Positions 8,295 through 17,130 of a DNA stretch of 64,000 nucleotides are shown here, piece after piece. Under the pieces are notes generated by a model, which worked only from the letters and a program-made list of their open reading frames with translations, did no database searches and had not been told where the DNA came from. The DNA lies in the NCBI RefSeq assembly GCF_002075885.1, contig NZ_MDET01000011.1, positions 1 through 64,000 on the forward strand, written 5' to 3'. Source of the DNA: Manganibacter manganicus (GTDB lineage: Bacteria > Pseudomonadota > Alphaproteobacteria > Rhizobiales > Rhizobiaceae). Position 1 is the stretch's first letter, and each line of letters begins with the position of its first letter. The translations under genes and the position numbers were made by a program.

Positions 8295-9201
8295 TGGGAA
8301 AATCCAACGGACAGCGCATGATCCACTCGCAGATCGAGCCATATGCGATCTGCTCGGCATTCTCAGTGGAAAGGCTCGGTGCCGCCGCAGACATTGCGGC
8401 GATAAGCGCCTCGAGCTCCGCGCGAAGAATCTCTCCAGCGGATCCCCCCGCTGTTGGACCGGCAAACTCGAGCCGCCGAGCACGACTCTTGATCGCGGAT
8501 ACAACTTTTTCGTGAAGGTCCGGCGCCCCGGACCGCAGCGCATCGAGTACAGCGTTACCTTGAAGAAAAGAACGCACCGCTCCGGCCACAGCCTCATCGA
8601 GTTGATCTGCCGTGGCCCGCTTCTTCAATTTTTGGGTGGCGTTAGCCAGAAGGTCAGACGACCCTGCAGCCCAGGTTTCGAGTTCTCCTTGCGAGGGGGT
8701 GGGGATTGACAACGACACCTTCGACAAGGCGGACATGCCCATCGCTACCGCGTCATTCGGAAATGCACTCGCATCCTGAATCAGAACCTCAATCACAGGG
8801 TCTAGTGTGGCGCACCCGGCCGCACGGAGGTCCTTGGTCTTCTTTGCACAGTGGAGGTTGACTTCCTTGCTGTCGTGAAGCGGCGCGATCAGAACCCAAT
8901 GCTTGATGGGTTGCCCGTGGAACATCTTGCCAACTTCAGCGTGGTTGGCGAGGAGCTTTCGAAGGTCGGTGGTAATTTTTTTCTTCTGACGCTCGGCGCG
9001 CGTCGCAATATCTACCGGCTCTTCCACCGCATAACATTGATACGCCACAGAATCCCTCGTGCAATAGTAATCGACCCCGTAATCTCCTTTATGTGCCGCA
9101 GGAATTTTTTGGACGTTCAAGGGGCCATGACGCCCTTGAAGCAAACAGAGAGCGAAAAGCTCCCACTCATCTGGGTTCCAGACCTGTACCGCGCTCAACA
9201 T
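8287..9201 (-). CDS. ABC-3C effector with restriction-endonuclease-like N-terminus
   Basis: A 304-residue protein; the ATG at 9201 is preferred because the recognisable domain begins with it (MLSAVQVWNPDEWELFALCL). Residues about 37-60 carry HKGDYGVDYYC followed by VAYQCYAVEEP, a PD-(D/E)xK-type core with Asp and a QxY variant at the third catalytic position, as seen in many ABC-3C effectors. The C-terminal half is helical and rich in Ala/Lys (LLANATQKLKKRATADQLDE), likely contacting the partner proteins. It is the promoter-proximal gene of the operon. The likely outcome is indiscriminate DNA cleavage when the ATPase is triggered; that activity is inferred from related systems. Confidence 0.75.
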   Translation of the reverse strand: MLSAVQVWNPDEWELFALCLLQGRHGPLNVQKIPAAHKGDYGVDYYCTRDSVAYQCYAVEEPVDIATRAERQKKKITTDLRKLLANHAEVGKMFHGQPIKHWVLIAPLHDSKEVNLHCAKKTKDLRAAGCATLDPVIEVLIQDASAFPNDAVAMGMSALSKVSLSIPTPSQGELETWAAGSSDLLANATQKLKKRATADQLDEAVAGAVRSFLQGNAVLDALRSGAPDLHEKVVSAIKSRARRLEFAGPTAGGSAGEILRAELEALIAAMSAAAPSLSTENAEQIAYGSICEWIMRCPLDFPNV

Positions 9202-9423
9202 CGCGAATGATATCCCCCGAAGCCGAAGCCAGCTTAACGTTGATCTGTCATAATTCAACGATTGAAGGGACTCGGGGCGTCTTGGCACCTCTTTGCGTGA
9301 TCGACGACTGGAGCCCACAGTTCTCGGCCCATCGCCTTCCCCGCAAGCCATCGTCATTCTTCGCATGCATTTCGCTGCGGATGGAGACCTTCGCTAGAAC
9401 GCGAGTCGGTTCAATTTGCGATT

Positions 9424-10554
9424 CTAGATGATCCCCCACGCCCGGAAACTTCCTCTGCCCGTCATCTCGCGCAGGCCGAGCGCGCCGATCAGATCGAGCG
9501 CACCCTGCCGCGATACCTTCAGCGCCTTCTGGATCGTACCAGTCGACACCAGCGGCCGCGACAGCACGAGATCGACGAGCGCCGGCAGCTTCGAGTTGGC
9601 GCGACGGCCGCGCAGCACGCGCCCCATGCGCTCTCTCGCGAGCAGCAGGCGATCGTGTTCCTTCAGGCCGAAGCTGGCTGTCTCGAACAGGACGTCAATC
9701 CAGGCCAGTAGACGCTCGGTCCGGTCGCGCGCACGCCGCCGCTCGCGCGGGACCTTTTGCGCGCCGAGATGCAGGCAGGCGAGATGGTGGGCACAAAGAC
9801 CGCCCTGGCGCAGAAGTGCGCCGACCAGCAGCGGCCCGATCCAGTCTCCGCGCTGCAGCACCTCGATATCGGTCCAGGCATCGAGCAGGACCGCCCCGCG
9901 CAAGACCAACGGCAGTTCCCGGGTCCGTTCCATTAGCTCGCGCCATTCAGCCAGGCGCGCGCCCTCGTCCCAATCCTCGTCATAGAGCACGGCCAGACGC
10001 GTATCGTCCTGCCGCGGCCGCGCCGGCGCAACGTGGGCGGCGCCGCTCAGCAGCCTCGACGATCGCGTCAGCACCGCGTCGATCTCGGCGAATTCTTGAG
10101 CGAGTACATCGTCCTCCGGCTCATCGGCCCCACCGGCTTCCGTTTCCGGAAAAGGCATCCCCTCCCCTTCCCGGTCGCTTTCGGATAGCGTCCTGCCGGT
10201 GCCGATGCCGGCGCGTCCGGCCAGTTCGCGCAGACCTTCGCGGGAAAAGGGCCAGTCCCGTCCCTGCGACAGGATCCTGCGGCGCTTGCGCAGCACGGCA
10301 TGGGCGCGCGTGAGTTCGTGGGTCGGCGTGCGCTGATCCATCTCGGCGTCGTGGAAGACGAGGTCCTCGAGGTGGACGAGTTCGCCCTCGACCCAGAGCG
10401 CGGCAACCGCGTCATGGAAGTGCGAGCGTTCGATCCAGCCGTCGCGCACCGGGGAATGCGCCAGACGCTCGTCGAGACGGGCGAAAAGCTCGGTGGCCCG
10501 GGTGGCGGGTCCCACAAGACGCTCCAAGGGCAGTGTGCCGATTTCGTAAGCCAT
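9424..10554 (-). CDS. RHE_PE00001-family plasmid protein with C-terminal HTH
   Basis: A 376-residue protein of the family named after a Rhizobium etli plasmid gene (DUF1612 region plus HTH). It begins MAYEIGTLPLERL, has a conserved N-terminal block (DGWIERSHFHDAVAALWVEG, then LVHLEDLVFHDAEMD), an acidic linker, a central helical region, and ends with a helix-turn-helix around VSTGTIQKALKVSRQGALDL. Family members occur almost only on repABC plasmids; function is unknown, though Fic-like or DNA-binding roles have been suggested by layout. It diverges from the DUF3800 gene across a spacer holding a perfect inverted repeat at 10637-10669, so autoregulation through its HTH is plausible. Confidence 0.8.
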   Translation of the reverse strand: MAYEIGTLPLERLVGPATRATELFARLDERLAHSPVRDGWIERSHFHDAVAALWVEGELVHLEDLVFHDAEMDQRTPTHELTRAHAVLRKRRRILSQGRDWPFSREGLRELAGRAGIGTGRTLSESDREGEGMPFPETEAGGADEPEDDVLAQEFAEIDAVLTRSSRLLSGAAHVAPARPRQDDTRLAVLYDEDWDEGARLAEWRELMERTRELPLVLRGAVLLDAWTDIEVLQRGDWIGPLLVGALLRQGGLCAHHLACLHLGAQKVPRERRRARDRTERLLAWIDVLFETASFGLKEHDRLLLARERMGRVLRGRRANSKLPALVDLVLSRPLVSTGTIQKALKVSRQGALDLIGALGLREMTGRGSFRAWGII

Positions 10555-10636
10555 TGTTTTTTCTGTAGATGATTTGCGGATATCAAGCTAGATGGCTTTT
10601 TACTTGACTGGTCGGGGACTTTTCCTACGTTGCTTC

Positions 10637-10669
10637 TCACTATCGATAATGACCTCTTATCGATAGTGA
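10637..10669. promoter_or_regulatory. Inverted-repeat operator between divergent genes
   Basis: TCACTATCGATAA, a seven-base spacer, then its exact complement TTATCGATAGTGA. It lies between the divergent RHE_PE00001-type gene (start 10554) and DUF3800 gene (start 10741). The core CGATAA-N7-TTATCG occurs again upstream of the DUF1403 gene at 20649-20673 with the same spacer length. Confidence 0.7.
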
Positions 10670-10740
10670 TTGATTTCGCCGCCCGGAATCGCTAGAATCG
10701 CCGTAGTTCACGGCCGCATCGGCCAGGGAATCCGTTCAAA

Positions 10741-11936
10741 ATGGCCGAACCACAAGCAAACCCGCCCCCTGCCCTGATTTCCTGCGATGAAGCCGGCTTC
10801 ACCGGCCCAACACTGCTCGACGACGACCAGCCGATCTTCGCCTATGCCGCGATCGATCTCTCGGCGGCCGAAGGCGACGCGCTGGTCACCGGGTTCCGGG
10901 CAAAATACCGGATCCAGGCGCCGGAGTTGAAATCGAAACTGCTGCGCAAGCGCGCCAACTGGCCGGCGATCGCGCTCGACCTCGCCGAGCAGGTCAGCAG
11001 CCGGGCTCTCGTCATCGCCGCCGACAAGCATCTCAACCTTGGCGGCAAGGCGTTCGAATATCTGGTCGAACCGGTCCTGCAGGCGAAAAGCGGCCTGTTC
11101 TACCACTATGACCTGCATCGCTTCGTGATGAATGCGCTCTATCGTGCTTTCTTCATCGCGGACAAGCCTGTTCCCCAGCTCGCGCACGAGCTGCAGGCTT
11201 TCATGAAATCCTTCGATCCGGCCGATGCCCGTCCCTGTTCGCCGCGGCGGCCGGCGAAAAGGAGACGAACGAGGTCCTCGACTGCGTGCTGCGCTTTGCA
11301 CGCGGCTACGTCGCCAGGATCGCCGCCAAAAGCGAGGATCTGCGCGCCGACGACAATCAGACCGCCAAATGGACGCTCGATCTCACCACATCATGCCTGT
11401 TCAGCCTGATCCTGCACGGCTGGGGGCACCGGCACGGTCGCCTCGACATATTGTGCGACGATTCCAAGCCGCTGAAGGCTATGGCACACGTCTTCGACGG
11501 AATGGTGGATAAGACGATCGAGGCCGATCTCCCCAATGGCCGCGAGAACGCGCGGATCCGGGCTCATCTGGTCAATCCGCTGCGGTTCGGCTCGTCGGCC
11601 GACAATCCGACACTGCAGATCGCGGACGTGCTTGCCGGCGCAACGGCGGACGTCCTGCAGCATGTGGGTGAGGAGCCGTATCGCGATCTGCTTCTCTGGG
11701 TCGGCCAGCACATGCATGATCACACCACACTGCCGATCGACGAACTTGCCGACATCCGCTTAGCTGGCCCTCGCGTCAACTTGGCCGTCCTGAAGGAGTT
11801 CGCTCGACGGGCGGACAGAGGCAAGGATCCACTCGAGCGCATGGAAGAATTTTACGCCCAGGAAGTCCGTGAGGTCATGTCACAGTCCCGCGGCATGCGC
11901 GCGCCTGTTAAGCGGCTTGCAAGGAGCGCACGATGA
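10741..11936 (+). pseudogene. DUF3800 family protein, frameshifted
   Basis: The DUF3800 family is RNase H-like and often found in mobile or defence contexts. The N-terminal part reads from ATG 10741 (ISCDEAGFTGPTLLDDDQPI, where the DEAG Asp is typical of the family). The C-terminal part reads in a different frame (WTLDLTTSCLFSLILHGWG, LDILCDDSKPL and NPTLQIADVLAGA, all characteristic). The two frames join at about 11226-11240 (SFDPADA into PSLFAAAAGEKETNEV), consistent with a single-base insertion or deletion. The remainder is intact to the TGA at 11936, which overlaps the next gene as ATGA, so the shift is either recent or a sequence error. Confidence 0.75.
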
Positions 11937-13078
11937 CGGACTCTGCCATCGCCCGCGCCGAGGCGCTCGACGCGCTGGATTCGGTACTGCCCTATCACCG
12001 ACGGGATTTCCTCGCCGGCATTTTGAGCGACGACGATGTCGAGACGTTGCGCCATCTTGCCAATGAGGGTATCGGCGAGAATTCACTACGGGCCCTATCG
12101 TCCGACCTCAGCTATCTTGAGGCCTGGTGCCAGGCGGCGACCGGAGTCCCCTTGCCCTGGCCTGCGCCGGAGGCGCTGCTCCTAAAATTCGTCGCCCATC
12201 ATCTGTGGGATCCCGCCAGACGCGAGACTGATCCAGCCCACGGCATGCCCGAGGATGTCGCGGCGGCGCTGAAGGACGCTGGTCTGCTGCGCGCCAACGG
12301 TCCGCACGCGCCGAGTACCGTGCGCCGGCGCCTGTCGAGCTGGGCGACGTTGACGGGCTGGCGCGGACTGAAGGGAAAATTCAACGCGCCGGGGCTCCGC
12401 AGCGCGCTGAAGCTGGCCGTGCGGGCCAGTCCACGCCCAAGAAAGCGCAAGAGCGCGAAGGCCGTGACTGCTGATGTTCTTGCCGCCCTGCTGCAGGCCT
12501 GCGCTGGCGAACGGTTGGTCGATGTGCGCGACCGCGCATTGTTGCTCGTTGCCTTCGCCTCCGGCGGCCGCCGCCGCAGCGAGGTCGCGGCTCTGCGTAT
12601 CGAGCAGCTGGTCGAACAGGATCCGGTCCCCGCCGATCCGAAAGACGCACAAACGCCGCGACTGCCCTGTCTCAGCATCAATCTCAGCCGCACCAAGACG
12701 ACCGACAGCGACGACGACGCAAGCGTGCTGCTGATCGGTCGTCCGGTGACGGCGCTGAAGGAATGGCTAGAACGGGCGCTGATCGTCGAAGGCTCGGTAT
12801 TCCGCGCTATCGACCGCTGGGGACACCTCGAGCGCAGGGCGCTGACACCCCAGGCCGTAAACCTGATCCTGAAACGCCGCGTCGCGGTGGCGGGGCTTGA
12901 TCCGATGCTGTTTTCTGCGCACGGCCTGCGCTCGGGCTACCTCACCGAGACGGCGCGCCGCGGCATTCCTCTTTCGGAGGCCATGCAGCAATCGCAGCAC
13001 AAATCGATCGCCCAGGCTTCGCGCTACTACAACGATGCCGAGCGGCAACTGGGACGAGCAGCTCGGCTGATCGTGTGA
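11933..13078 (+). CDS. Site-specific tyrosine recombinase
   Basis: A 381-residue integrase whose ATG overlaps the preceding stop codon. The N-terminal SAM-like core-binding domain spans about residues 30-170. The catalytic domain shows ASGGRRRSEVAALRI (first Arg), HGLRSGYLTETARR (HxxR), the QQSQHKSIAQASRYY segment (His and nucleophile Tyr). Plasmid-borne recombinases of this class sit beside RHE_PE00001 and DUF3800 genes in rhizobia and are thought to resolve plasmid multimers or mediate integration. Coupled translation with the DUF3800 gene suggests joint expression from the promoter near 10700. Confidence 0.88.
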   Translation: MTDSAIARAEALDALDSVLPYHRRDFLAGILSDDDVETLRHLANEGIGENSLRALSSDLSYLEAWCQAATGVPLPWPAPEALLLKFVAHHLWDPARRETDPAHGMPEDVAAALKDAGLLRANGPHAPSTVRRRLSSWATLTGWRGLKGKFNAPGLRSALKLAVRASPRPRKRKSAKAVTADVLAALLQACAGERLVDVRDRALLLVAFASGGRRRSEVAALRIEQLVEQDPVPADPKDAQTPRLPCLSINLSRTKTTDSDDDASVLLIGRPVTALKEWLERALIVEGSVFRAIDRWGHLERRALTPQAVNLILKRRVAVAGLDPMLFSAHGLRSGYLTETARRGIPLSEAMQQSQHKSIAQASRYYNDAERQLGRAARLIV

Positions 13079-13120
13079 AGGCCGGTCCCTCTCCGCAACA
13101 GGTTTATCGATCCTCCGCAT

Positions 13121-14329
13121 CTACCCTGCCCTTCGGTCTGGAGACGGGCCGTTTGCCTTCAGCGCGGCCATGAGCATGGGGCCGACTGTAAACTGCCCTG
13201 CCCTCGCCTTTTCGGTCAGCGCGCGCAAATAGCCGCCGGCCGAGTTGATGTGGCTGGCGCGCTGAAGGATGCAGGCCACGACGATCGCCGCGCATTCCTG
13301 CCCCATCACATGGCATGCGTCCTCGTAGGCGGAGGGCGAGATGCCCAGATATCCCCTCACCTGGGCCGCGACCATCATCAAATCGCGCCAGCTTCCGATC
13401 CCGTCAAGCGCATAGTCGATGATGTCTGGGCAGGCTTTCAGGACAAGTCCGAGTGGATAGGCTTTCAGCGGCTCCTGTGGTCCCGGTTTTGGCTCGGCCG
13501 TTGCTCTGCTTTGTTCTAAAGCTGGTTCAAATTCAGTAAGAGTGTTGGTGTTTGAATCAGATTGCTGCCGCTCATCGCGATCGGCATTGCCGTTTGAATC
13601 TTCGACATTCATATGAGAATTCAACAGGATATCGATCTCTTCCCGAATGGCCGCCAGATCGGCCACAATCGGCTCCAGATCAGCGATGGCCGCCCGGCGG
13701 GGGATTGCGTCCACGACAGCTCTGAATCGTCTCCAGATAGCTCCCCAATCACCCGGAACATCTTCCTCGACGGCTGCCTCGATCAGCTTGGATATATCGC
13801 GCCTGTGCAGCGTAATGCGTTCCCGCATGAGCTTCAGGGCGCGATTGTCCATGCGAACCCGTTCCGCGGCCTCTGAGAACTCGTCCGCGCGCGCCAGCAT
13901 GGGGGCGAGGGAGAAGCCAAAGGCTTCCTCGAAGCCCCCTCCCCTGCCCTTCCGGGCATACCGTTTGCCGTTTGGGCTATCGCGACGGATGATCAGTCCG
14001 CAATCGACCAGCGCTGCCAGATGGCGCCGTAGAGTCGGTTCCGACATACCGTGGGCTCGTAGGATCAATTGCCTATTGGATGGAAAGACGACCAGGCCGT
14101 TTTCCTCCGACAGTTCGCTGTCTGGGTAGAACGACAACAAAGCCGCCAGAACCGCCAGGGATCGGTCCGTGACGCCGATAACGGACTTTCCTTCACAGAG
14201 ATCCCTGTAGGTCTGCCATTTGTCTGTGGCTTTCCCTTCTGGGATTTCGTGAGATTCGTTTTGCACTGCCAATAAGGCAAGCGACATCGGCCGCCGCCCA
14301 AAGGGCGTCGTTGCGATACCCGTCTCCAT
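13121..14329 (-). CDS. repC: Plasmid replication initiator RepC
   Basis: A 402-residue RepC. The N-terminus METGIATTPFGRRPMSLALL is the signature start of the family and fixes the start at 14329. A winged-helix region follows (LVVFPSNRQLILRAHGMSEP, then TLRRHLAALVDCGLIIRRD), then the linker and a C-terminal segment ending RALTEKARAGQFTVGPMLM. RepC starts replication by binding the origin, which in repABC plasmids lies within repC itself. It is third in the repA-repB-repC operon; the 156-base gap after repB holds the candidate counter-transcribed RNA that limits RepC synthesis. Confidence 0.95.
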   Translation of the reverse strand: METGIATTPFGRRPMSLALLAVQNESHEIPEGKATDKWQTYRDLCEGKSVIGVTDRSLAVLAALLSFYPDSELSEENGLVVFPSNRQLILRAHGMSEPTLRRHLAALVDCGLIIRRDSPNGKRYARKGRGGGFEEAFGFSLAPMLARADEFSEAAERVRMDNRALKLMRERITLHRRDISKLIEAAVEEDVPGDWGAIWRRFRAVVDAIPRRAAIADLEPIVADLAAIREEIDILLNSHMNVEDSNGNADRDERQQSDSNTNTLTEFEPALEQSRATAEPKPGPQEPLKAYPLGLVLKACPDIIDYALDGIGSWRDLMMVAAQVRGYLGISPSAYEDACHVMGQECAAIVVACILQRASHINSAGGYLRALTEKARAGQFTVGPMLMAALKANGPSPDRRAG

Positions 14330-14390
14330 TTTCTTTCACCCTCTCAATCAGGCAAAAGAAACCTGCTCGCCGAATCGACGCCTAAGACTC

Positions 14391-14419
14391 TTGACAGTGA
14401 TTCGCGGAAATGTGATTCT
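14391..14419 (+). promoter_or_regulatory. Promoter of the counter-transcribed RNA
   Basis: TTGACA at 14391-14396, a 17-base spacer and GATTCT at 14414-14419. It points opposite to repABC and predicts a transcript starting near 14426. Confidence 0.65.
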
Positions 14420-14425
14420 CAACTT

Positions 14426-14479
14426 GCTTAGGATTGAGAAGGGCTTCCGCGAGAGATCGTTCGGGGGCCTTTTTCTTTT
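14426..14479 (+). ncRNA. Counter-transcribed incompatibility RNA (ctRNA)
   Basis: Between repB and repC, antisense to the operon, a promoter at 14391-14419 is followed about 50 bases later by an intrinsic terminator ending in TTTTTCTTTT at 14470-14479. A ~54-nt transcript matches the size and place of the inc-alpha ctRNA of repABC plasmids, which pairs with the repB-repC leader and blocks RepC translation. Its exact ends are inferred. Confidence 0.7.
14442..14479 (+). terminator. Intrinsic terminator of the ctRNA
   Basis: GGCTTCCG at 14442-14449 pairs with CGGGGGCC at 14462-14469 (eight pairs including two G-U), followed by a T-rich run. In the repABC direction the same sequence is part of the attenuated leader upstream of repC. 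Confidence 0.7.
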
Positions 14480-14485
14480 GCGGTT

Positions 14486-15511
14486 TCAGTTCTCCTGTTT
14501 CGACGTCCTGAACGCCTCATAGAGGCTGTCCAGATTGCTCGTTACCCATGCCCCGAACGCTTTACCGTCCGGATTCGAAAACTCGACTGTGAGCGTCTTG
14601 AAGCGCGTTTTAGTGATGACGCTAATTGATTTGTCTGCTGGAGCCCAGGATCGGGCCTCAGCTACCGTACGCTCAGCTTTGGTTGACGCCTTTTTCAGCA
14701 GATCGTAGAGGGCCTGAAAGCGGGCATCGCTCTTCTGGTCAAGGAACCCCTGCTCCTGAACGAATTTCAGGGCTTTCGCCCGATTCCCCCTTTCGTCGAG
14801 CATGTCGGCCAATTCTGCCCACCGCAGGCGCCCGAAAGAGGAAGCCGGACCCACTGCCTCGATCAGTTCAGGCGGCAACCGCTTGATCAGCGCTATCATG
14901 CGCGACAGGGCGGCCTTGTCGACACCAAGGGATGCCATGATGATTTCGCGAGGAAAGCCACGATCCTCAAGGCGAGCACCGAAGAACGACCGCTCGATGA
15001 ACGAAAGATCCGTGCGGGAATTGTTTTCCTGCCCTTGTGAGACGACGAGCTGCTCGTCGGTGAGATCGCGTACAACCGCCCTCACCCGCAGCCCGAGCTC
15101 TTTGGCGGCGGCCAGACGACGGTGGCCATAGGCAACTTGATAGCGGCCTTCGGTCTCTGGATGCGGACGCACCAGGATCGGCACTTGCTGGCCGTGTTCC
15201 TTGATCTGGGCAACCAAGGAGGTTGTGTCTTCTGCGTCCACACCAAGGCGATCGACGACAAAGGAGCCGTCTACAAGGGCTGGATCGAGTTCGATGATGG
15301 TTTGCCCGGCCGCGAGCTGTCTCTCGATCTCCTCGGCCCTGCTGGCACGTGAATTGATGTTTTCCAGCGACTGCGAGATCGATCCCAGAGGGCTGGCAGG
15401 ACGGATCGGACGCTCTAGGCCAAGCAAAGGACGCCCCAGTTTCGGCTGCGCGGGCTGAGGAGCCGCTTCGGCGGCCTCTGGGGCCAAATCGAAAACGTTC
15501 TTTCGGGCCAT
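14486..15511 (-). CDS. repB: Plasmid partition protein RepB (ParB-like)
   Basis: A 341-residue centromere-binding protein. The ParB/Srx-like domain begins near residue 70 (IIELDPALVDGSFVVDRLG), with the conserved VAYGHRRLAAAKELG and SQGQENNSRTDLSFIERS boxes, followed by an HTH (REIIMASLGVDKAALSRMI) that contacts parS. It starts four bases after the repA stop, so the two are co-transcribed and probably coupled. RepB binds the candidate sites at 16865 and 16992 and works with RepA to segregate the plasmid and repress the operon. Confidence 0.95.
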   Translation of the reverse strand: MARKNVFDLAPEAAEAAPQPAQPKLGRPLLGLERPIRPASPLGSISQSLENINSRASRAEEIERQLAAGQTIIELDPALVDGSFVVDRLGVDAEDTTSLVAQIKEHGQQVPILVRPHPETEGRYQVAYGHRRLAAAKELGLRVRAVVRDLTDEQLVVSQGQENNSRTDLSFIERSFFGARLEDRGFPREIIMASLGVDKAALSRMIALIKRLPPELIEAVGPASSFGRLRWAELADMLDERGNRAKALKFVQEQGFLDQKSDARFQALYDLLKKASTKAERTVAEARSWAPADKSISVITKTRFKTLTVEFSNPDGKAFGAWVTSNLDSLYEAFRTSKQEN

Positions 15512-15514
15512 GGC

Positions 15515-16723
15515 TTACTTCCTCCCCCACACGGAGCGGATCAGGCCCTCGATTTCGCCATTCACTTGCGTAAGGGATTCCAACGCACGGTCGTAGGTGC
15601 CGCGCGTGAAGGCCGATTTCTCGACTTCGTAGAGCGTTTGTTTGGTCAATCCGGCGTCGGAGACTGCTGTTGACTTGAGCATTGGATGCTCGAGAACCCG
15701 CTGTCCGAAGATCGAGCGCATGAAACCAGCCATCTGGCTCTGCGGGCCATCGTTCGGCTCGTAGCGGGTCACCAGATAGCGCATCCAGTCGTATTCCGTG
15801 CTGCCACCAGCGTTTTCGACCACGGCCAGCAGATCGCCTGTCATGGTCAAGAACTGGGACATGCTCATGACGTCGAGCATCTGCGGGTGAACGGTGATCA
15901 GCACCGCGGTTGCCGCACACAACGCCGACAACGTCAGGAATCCGAGCTGGGGCGGGCAGTCGATAATGACGATGTCGTAAGCGCTCTCGATATCAGCCAG
16001 GCTTTCGCCGATCCGGGAGAAGAACATCGAGGTTCCGTCCGGACGGTCCACTAACGCCTTGGGCGTCGTGTGCTCGAATTCCATGAGCTCAAGGTTGCCT
16101 GGTACGCAATGCAGGCCAGGCGTATATGTCTCGCGGACGATCTCAGAGATGTGGCGACGGCTCTCGTCGTAGCGGATCGCCCCGTAGATCGTTTCCCCGT
16201 CACCAACATCCAGTTCCGGCTGGTGGCCGAACAAGGCCGACAACGAAGCCTGAGGATCGAGATCGATCGCCAACACGCGATATCCTCGCAGCGCGAGATA
16301 TTGTGCAAGGTGAGCGGAGGTTGTCGTCTTCCCGCTGCCGCCTTTGAAATTCATCACGCTGACAATCTGAAGTTTTTCGCCGGGACGGCGATGTCGGACA
16401 TATTTAGGTGTCCCTTTCCCTCCCTCGTCGAGAACCCGTCGCAGGTTTTCGAGATCGGCGACGGAGTACAGCCGCCGGCCATTCGGCATGGGTTCCGGAC
16501 CGTGGCCATCGGCAACGATCTGACGAAGATAGCCCTCGTGAATGCCGATGAAGTCTGCGGCTTCGGCCGGGGTGAACAGGCGAATTGTTTTCTGAGAAGT
16601 GGGGGGGAATGTTCGCTGCTGATGCGCCTGTAATTGACGCGACAGCTCATTGGCGTCAGCGATGATCTGACTGCGAAGAGTTGGAACAACGGCGATAGGT
16701 TCGTTAGGGTTCGCGTTAGCCAA
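15515..16723 (-). CDS. repA: Plasmid partition ATPase RepA (ParA-like)
   Basis: A 402-residue ParA-type ATPase. An N-terminal MerR-like HTH (LFTPAEAADFIGIHEGYLRQ) precedes the deviant Walker A box MNFKGGSGKTTTSAHLAQYL at about residue 125. Walker motifs A' (LAIDLDPQASLSALFG) and B (YDIVIIDCPPQLGFLT) follow. It is the first gene of repABC and in this family acts both in partition and as autorepressor. Upstream on its own strand lie two identical candidate parS repeats. Confidence 0.95.
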   Translation of the reverse strand: MANANPNEPIAVVPTLRSQIIADANELSRQLQAHQQRTFPPTSQKTIRLFTPAEAADFIGIHEGYLRQIVADGHGPEPMPNGRRLYSVADLENLRRVLDEGGKGTPKYVRHRRPGEKLQIVSVMNFKGGSGKTTTSAHLAQYLALRGYRVLAIDLDPQASLSALFGHQPELDVGDGETIYGAIRYDESRRHISEIVRETYTPGLHCVPGNLELMEFEHTTPKALVDRPDGTSMFFSRIGESLADIESAYDIVIIDCPPQLGFLTLSALCAATAVLITVHPQMLDVMSMSQFLTMTGDLLAVVENAGGSTEYDWMRYLVTRYEPNDGPQSQMAGFMRSIFGQRVLEHPMLKSTAVSDAGLTKQTLYEVEKSAFTRGTYDRALESLTQVNGEIEGLIRSVWGRK

Positions 16724-16864
16724 GAATCTTGTCCCCAGATCTGCGCGTTTTTCGGCAACAGCAGCAAAAATGCGCAGATCAAATTAGCCAGATTCGGAAC
16801 TCGATGGCAAATCTTTTAAAGCTAACAGAAAGTTAATGCCATCTTGTCCCATCGGATGTTCTGA

Positions 16865-16880
16865 GTTGTACACGTGCAAC
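16865..16880. promoter_or_regulatory. Candidate parS site 1
   Basis: GTTGTACACGTGCAAC, an imperfect palindrome about 140 bp upstream of repA. It matches the GTT-N10-AAC outline of RepB-bound parS sites in repABC plasmids and is repeated exactly at 16992-17007. Confidence 0.7.
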
Positions 16881-16991
16881 TGAATTCGAAGAGGGTCTGG
16901 AGAGAGGTCCAAATTTCCTCCCCTGCCCTCAACGAGAATCACATGAAACAGTTGGGCCTTGTGGATGCTCTCCGCGGAGTCCGAGCGATGA

Positions 16992-17007
16992 GTTGTACAC
17001 GTGCAAC
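16992..17007. promoter_or_regulatory. Candidate parS site 2
   Basis: Second exact copy of GTTGTACACGTGCAAC, 127 bases from the first, with matching flanks (TGA before and T after the palindrome outline AGTTG..CAACT). The rest of the 16724-17130 gap has no other feature I recognise. Confidence 0.7.
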
Positions 17008-17130
17008 TCGACTTCGGCCTACTGTTCGCGCGCCCCGCAGAAGCTTGACCCCGTTAACGCGGCAGGTTGCCGGTCAAAAAGGAGGCTGCAACTTGTCTCG
17101 CGAGCCTGAAACGACTATCTTGCGTGCATC

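Noticed and set aside
10741..11936. Two separate genes for the DUF3800 region
   Set aside because: Both frames match successive parts of one family protein, so one frameshifted gene is the simpler reading.
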